Source: SIG575 sp045534165
Lineage (GTDB): Bacteria > Bacillota > Clostridia > Oscillospirales > Acutalibacteraceae
Assembly: GCA_045534165.1 (NCBI GenBank)
Contig: JAZSJD010000049.1
Coordinates: forward strand, 1-23,518
Direction: 5' to 3'
Length of the DNA stretch: 23,518 bases
This document shows, in pieces, positions 22,686-23,518 of this stretch. The position numbers and the translations under genes were made by a program. The notes beneath the pieces were generated by a model, which saw only the letters and a program-made list of their open reading frames with translations, had not been told where the DNA came from and did not search any database. Within the stretch, counting starts at the first letter, position 1, and the number at the start of each line of letters is the position of its first letter.

Positions 22686-23039
22686 TCATTTCGCATTCTC
22701 CTTTGCGGTTCGGCAGGATGCAATTAGCATTACTCGCAGAGATGTGCATTTTGCAGAAAGAACTTTATAGGTTTGCTCATCAATGTATTTCGTTCTGTGC
22801 AAAAGCTCAAGCCAATATCCGGTTTCGCTTGCTTCCTTTAAGGCGATTTCGAGTTTAGAAATGAAATCTTTTTTGCCTTGCGCATATTGCGCTTCGTGGA
22901 TGTTGGCACCAATACTTGTTCCACTTCTGCCGATTTGGTTGGAGATAATGGATTCGTGGTTAGATTTTAAGTGTTTTACGAGGTCGATAATATCCACAGA
23001 GAACTCCATTGACAGTTCTACGAGCTTGTTTTCCTTCAC
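22686..23039 (-). CDS. Four-helix-bundle protein of the 23S rRNA IVS family
   Basis: The product is 117 residues from a GTG at 23039, chosen because GGAGG stands seven bases upstream; an overlapping ATG is out of frame and meets a stop at once. The sequence fits the small four-helix-bundle family first seen in 23S rRNA intervening sequences and related to the Avd accessory protein of diversity-generating retroelements: QIGRSGTSIGANIHEAQYAQGKKDF is the signature turn and helix, followed by EIALKEASETGYWLELL and a final helix. No reverse transcriptase or 23S rRNA is nearby, so it is a stand-alone member with unknown role. It lies between a hairpin array and structured repeat B. Confidence 0.88.
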   Translation of the reverse strand: MKENKLVELSMEFSVDIIDLVKHLKSNHESIISNQIGRSGTSIGANIHEAQYAQGKKDFISKLEIALKEASETGYWLELLHRTKYIDEQTYKVLSAKCTSLRVMLIASCRTAKENAK

Positions 23040-23061
23040 ATAATCGCCTCCCGTAAAACTA

Positions 23062-23090
23062 ATTATATCACAGAATTGCAAACATTTCAA
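23062..23090 (-). promoter_or_regulatory. Promoter of the four-helix-bundle gene
   Basis: On the minus strand TTGAAA (23090-23085) and TATAAT (23067-23062) are separated by 17 bases. The start near 23055 is about 16 bases before the GTG. The -35 abuts the hairpin array. Confidence 0.72.
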
Positions 23091-23253
23091 TGATGCATCA
23101 CCTTCGGTGATATGATGTTATGCTTTGCATAATGATGTTGCTCCCGTTGGTCGCAGTGATGCGATGTTTGCCTAAAAACATTAGCGGAGCGACATCATTA
23201 GGCGTAGCTGTCATCATTAGTGAAACGGCATCATTTGCCGTAGGCAAACATCA
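23091..23253. repeat. Array of short hairpins delimited by TGATG / CATCA
   Basis: TGATG occurs at 23091, 23113, 23133 and 23157, then its complement CATCA at 23193, 23212, 23229 and 23249, so the array is symmetric about a point near 23175. Between these marks lie short palindromes: 23097-23111 (ATCACC/GGTGAT), 23118-23132 (TTATGC/GCATAA) and 23234-23248 (TTTGCC/GGCAAA). ATGTTTGCCTA in the left half also pairs with TAGGCAAACAT in the right half. It looks like a REP- or MITE-like element. Confidence 0.75.
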
Positions 23254-23255
23254 TT

Positions 23256-23298
23256 CAAAAAAGTCTCTTTTGTCTGATAGACAAAAGAGACTTTTTTG
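23256..23298 (-). terminator. Terminator of ssrA
   Basis: A perfect 19-bp stem (23256-23274 with 23280-23298, loop of 5) begins directly after the CCA end of ssrA on the minus strand, with A/T ends that give a U-run in either direction. Confidence 0.92.
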
Positions 23299-23299
23299 T

Positions 23300-23518
23300 T
23301 GGTGGAGATGGCGGGAGTCGAACCCGCGTCCGAAAACTCATCCTTACAACTTTCTACGAGTGTAGCCGATTTTTTAAAATTCCCCTCCAAGTTCGTCAGT
23401 CGGCAGACTAACTTTTCGGGTAGCCTTTAATGCATGACAGGTTACAAGGCGCTCACCTGTTCACGTTCACCACTAGTCGACGCCCTTAAATAAGCCGTGG
23501 TACTCTTATTCAGGACGG
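23300..23518 (-). ncRNA. ssrA: tmRNA (ssrA), 3' part
   Basis: On the minus strand the sequence ends with the tRNA-like 3' domain: GGACGCGGGTTCGACTCCC with the T-loop GTTCGA, then GCCATCTCCACCA with an encoded CCA. Upstream are regions consistent with the tmRNA pseudoknots. About 219 bases are inside the window; the 5' part and, as far as I can tell, the tag reading frame lie outside it. tmRNA rescues stalled ribosomes and marks the products for proteolysis. The 3' end of ssrA is a frequent attachment site for integrated elements, and accessory-looking DNA begins just beyond its terminator here. Confidence 0.93.

Noticed and set aside
23120..23365. Plus-strand ORF of 81 codons containing WWRWRESNPRPKT
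   Set aside because: It runs through the hairpin array, the terminator and the antisense of the ssrA 3' end; this peptide is a well-known artefact of tRNA-like sequence read as protein.

Overview
The window looks like a low-GC Bacillota chromosome, most likely class Clostridia (an uncultured Oscillospirales/Ruminococcaceae-type bacterium is my best guess). The reasons are the rimP-nusA-ylxR-ylxQ-infB-rbfA-nrnA-truB-ribF order, AGGAGG-type ribosome binding sites, TTGnnn-17-TATACT promoters, a type I glutamine synthetase without an obvious adenylylation context, and GNAT, MATE and secreted hydrolase genes of clostridial style. Species cannot be fixed from the sequence alone.

Region by region. 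1-1061 (+): the end of a VTC-type polyphosphate polymerase-like gene and a DUF4956 membrane protein. 1162-8796 (-): a nine-gene operon for transcription elongation, translation initiation, ribosome maturation and RNA metabolism, ending in ribF. It starts from a clear promoter and a leader with a 13-bp GCGA-capped hairpin. 8929-13428 (+): a MATE exporter (apparently with an ACG start), a translationally coupled exported metallophosphoesterase and a secreted LCAT-like lipase whose promoter lies inside a 14-bp palindrome. 13476-14948 (-): a ceramidase-like protein. 15082-15642 (+): a GNAT acetyltransferase. 15712-19309 (-): a GH43-like glycosidase, glutamine synthetase and an exported alpha/beta hydrolase.

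19310-23299 is the accessory part. It holds an 809-residue membrane-anchored subtilisin-like protease (N-terminal zinc ribbon, proline-rich and KNENQ repeats, one transmembrane helix, propeptide-like region, S8 domain), a short promoter-driven 16-codon ORF, and a four-helix-bundle (23S rRNA IVS-type) protein. A 68-69 bp structured repeat, a tandem pair of terminator-like hairpins, lies downstream of both the protease and the four-helix-bundle gene in the same orientation. An array of small hairpins delimited by TGATG/CATCA lies upstream of the four-helix-bundle gene. The window ends in the 3' part of ssrA (tmRNA, minus strand), a gene type often used as an integration site.

How the genes fit together: the left half is core information processing. 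The middle is a set of exported hydrolases acting on phosphate esters, lipids, glycans and esters, several with a hydrophobic or amphipathic C-terminal tail. The right end looks like repeat-bounded, cassette-like gene acquisition next to ssrA. That last reading is inference; the repeats and gene models are seen directly.
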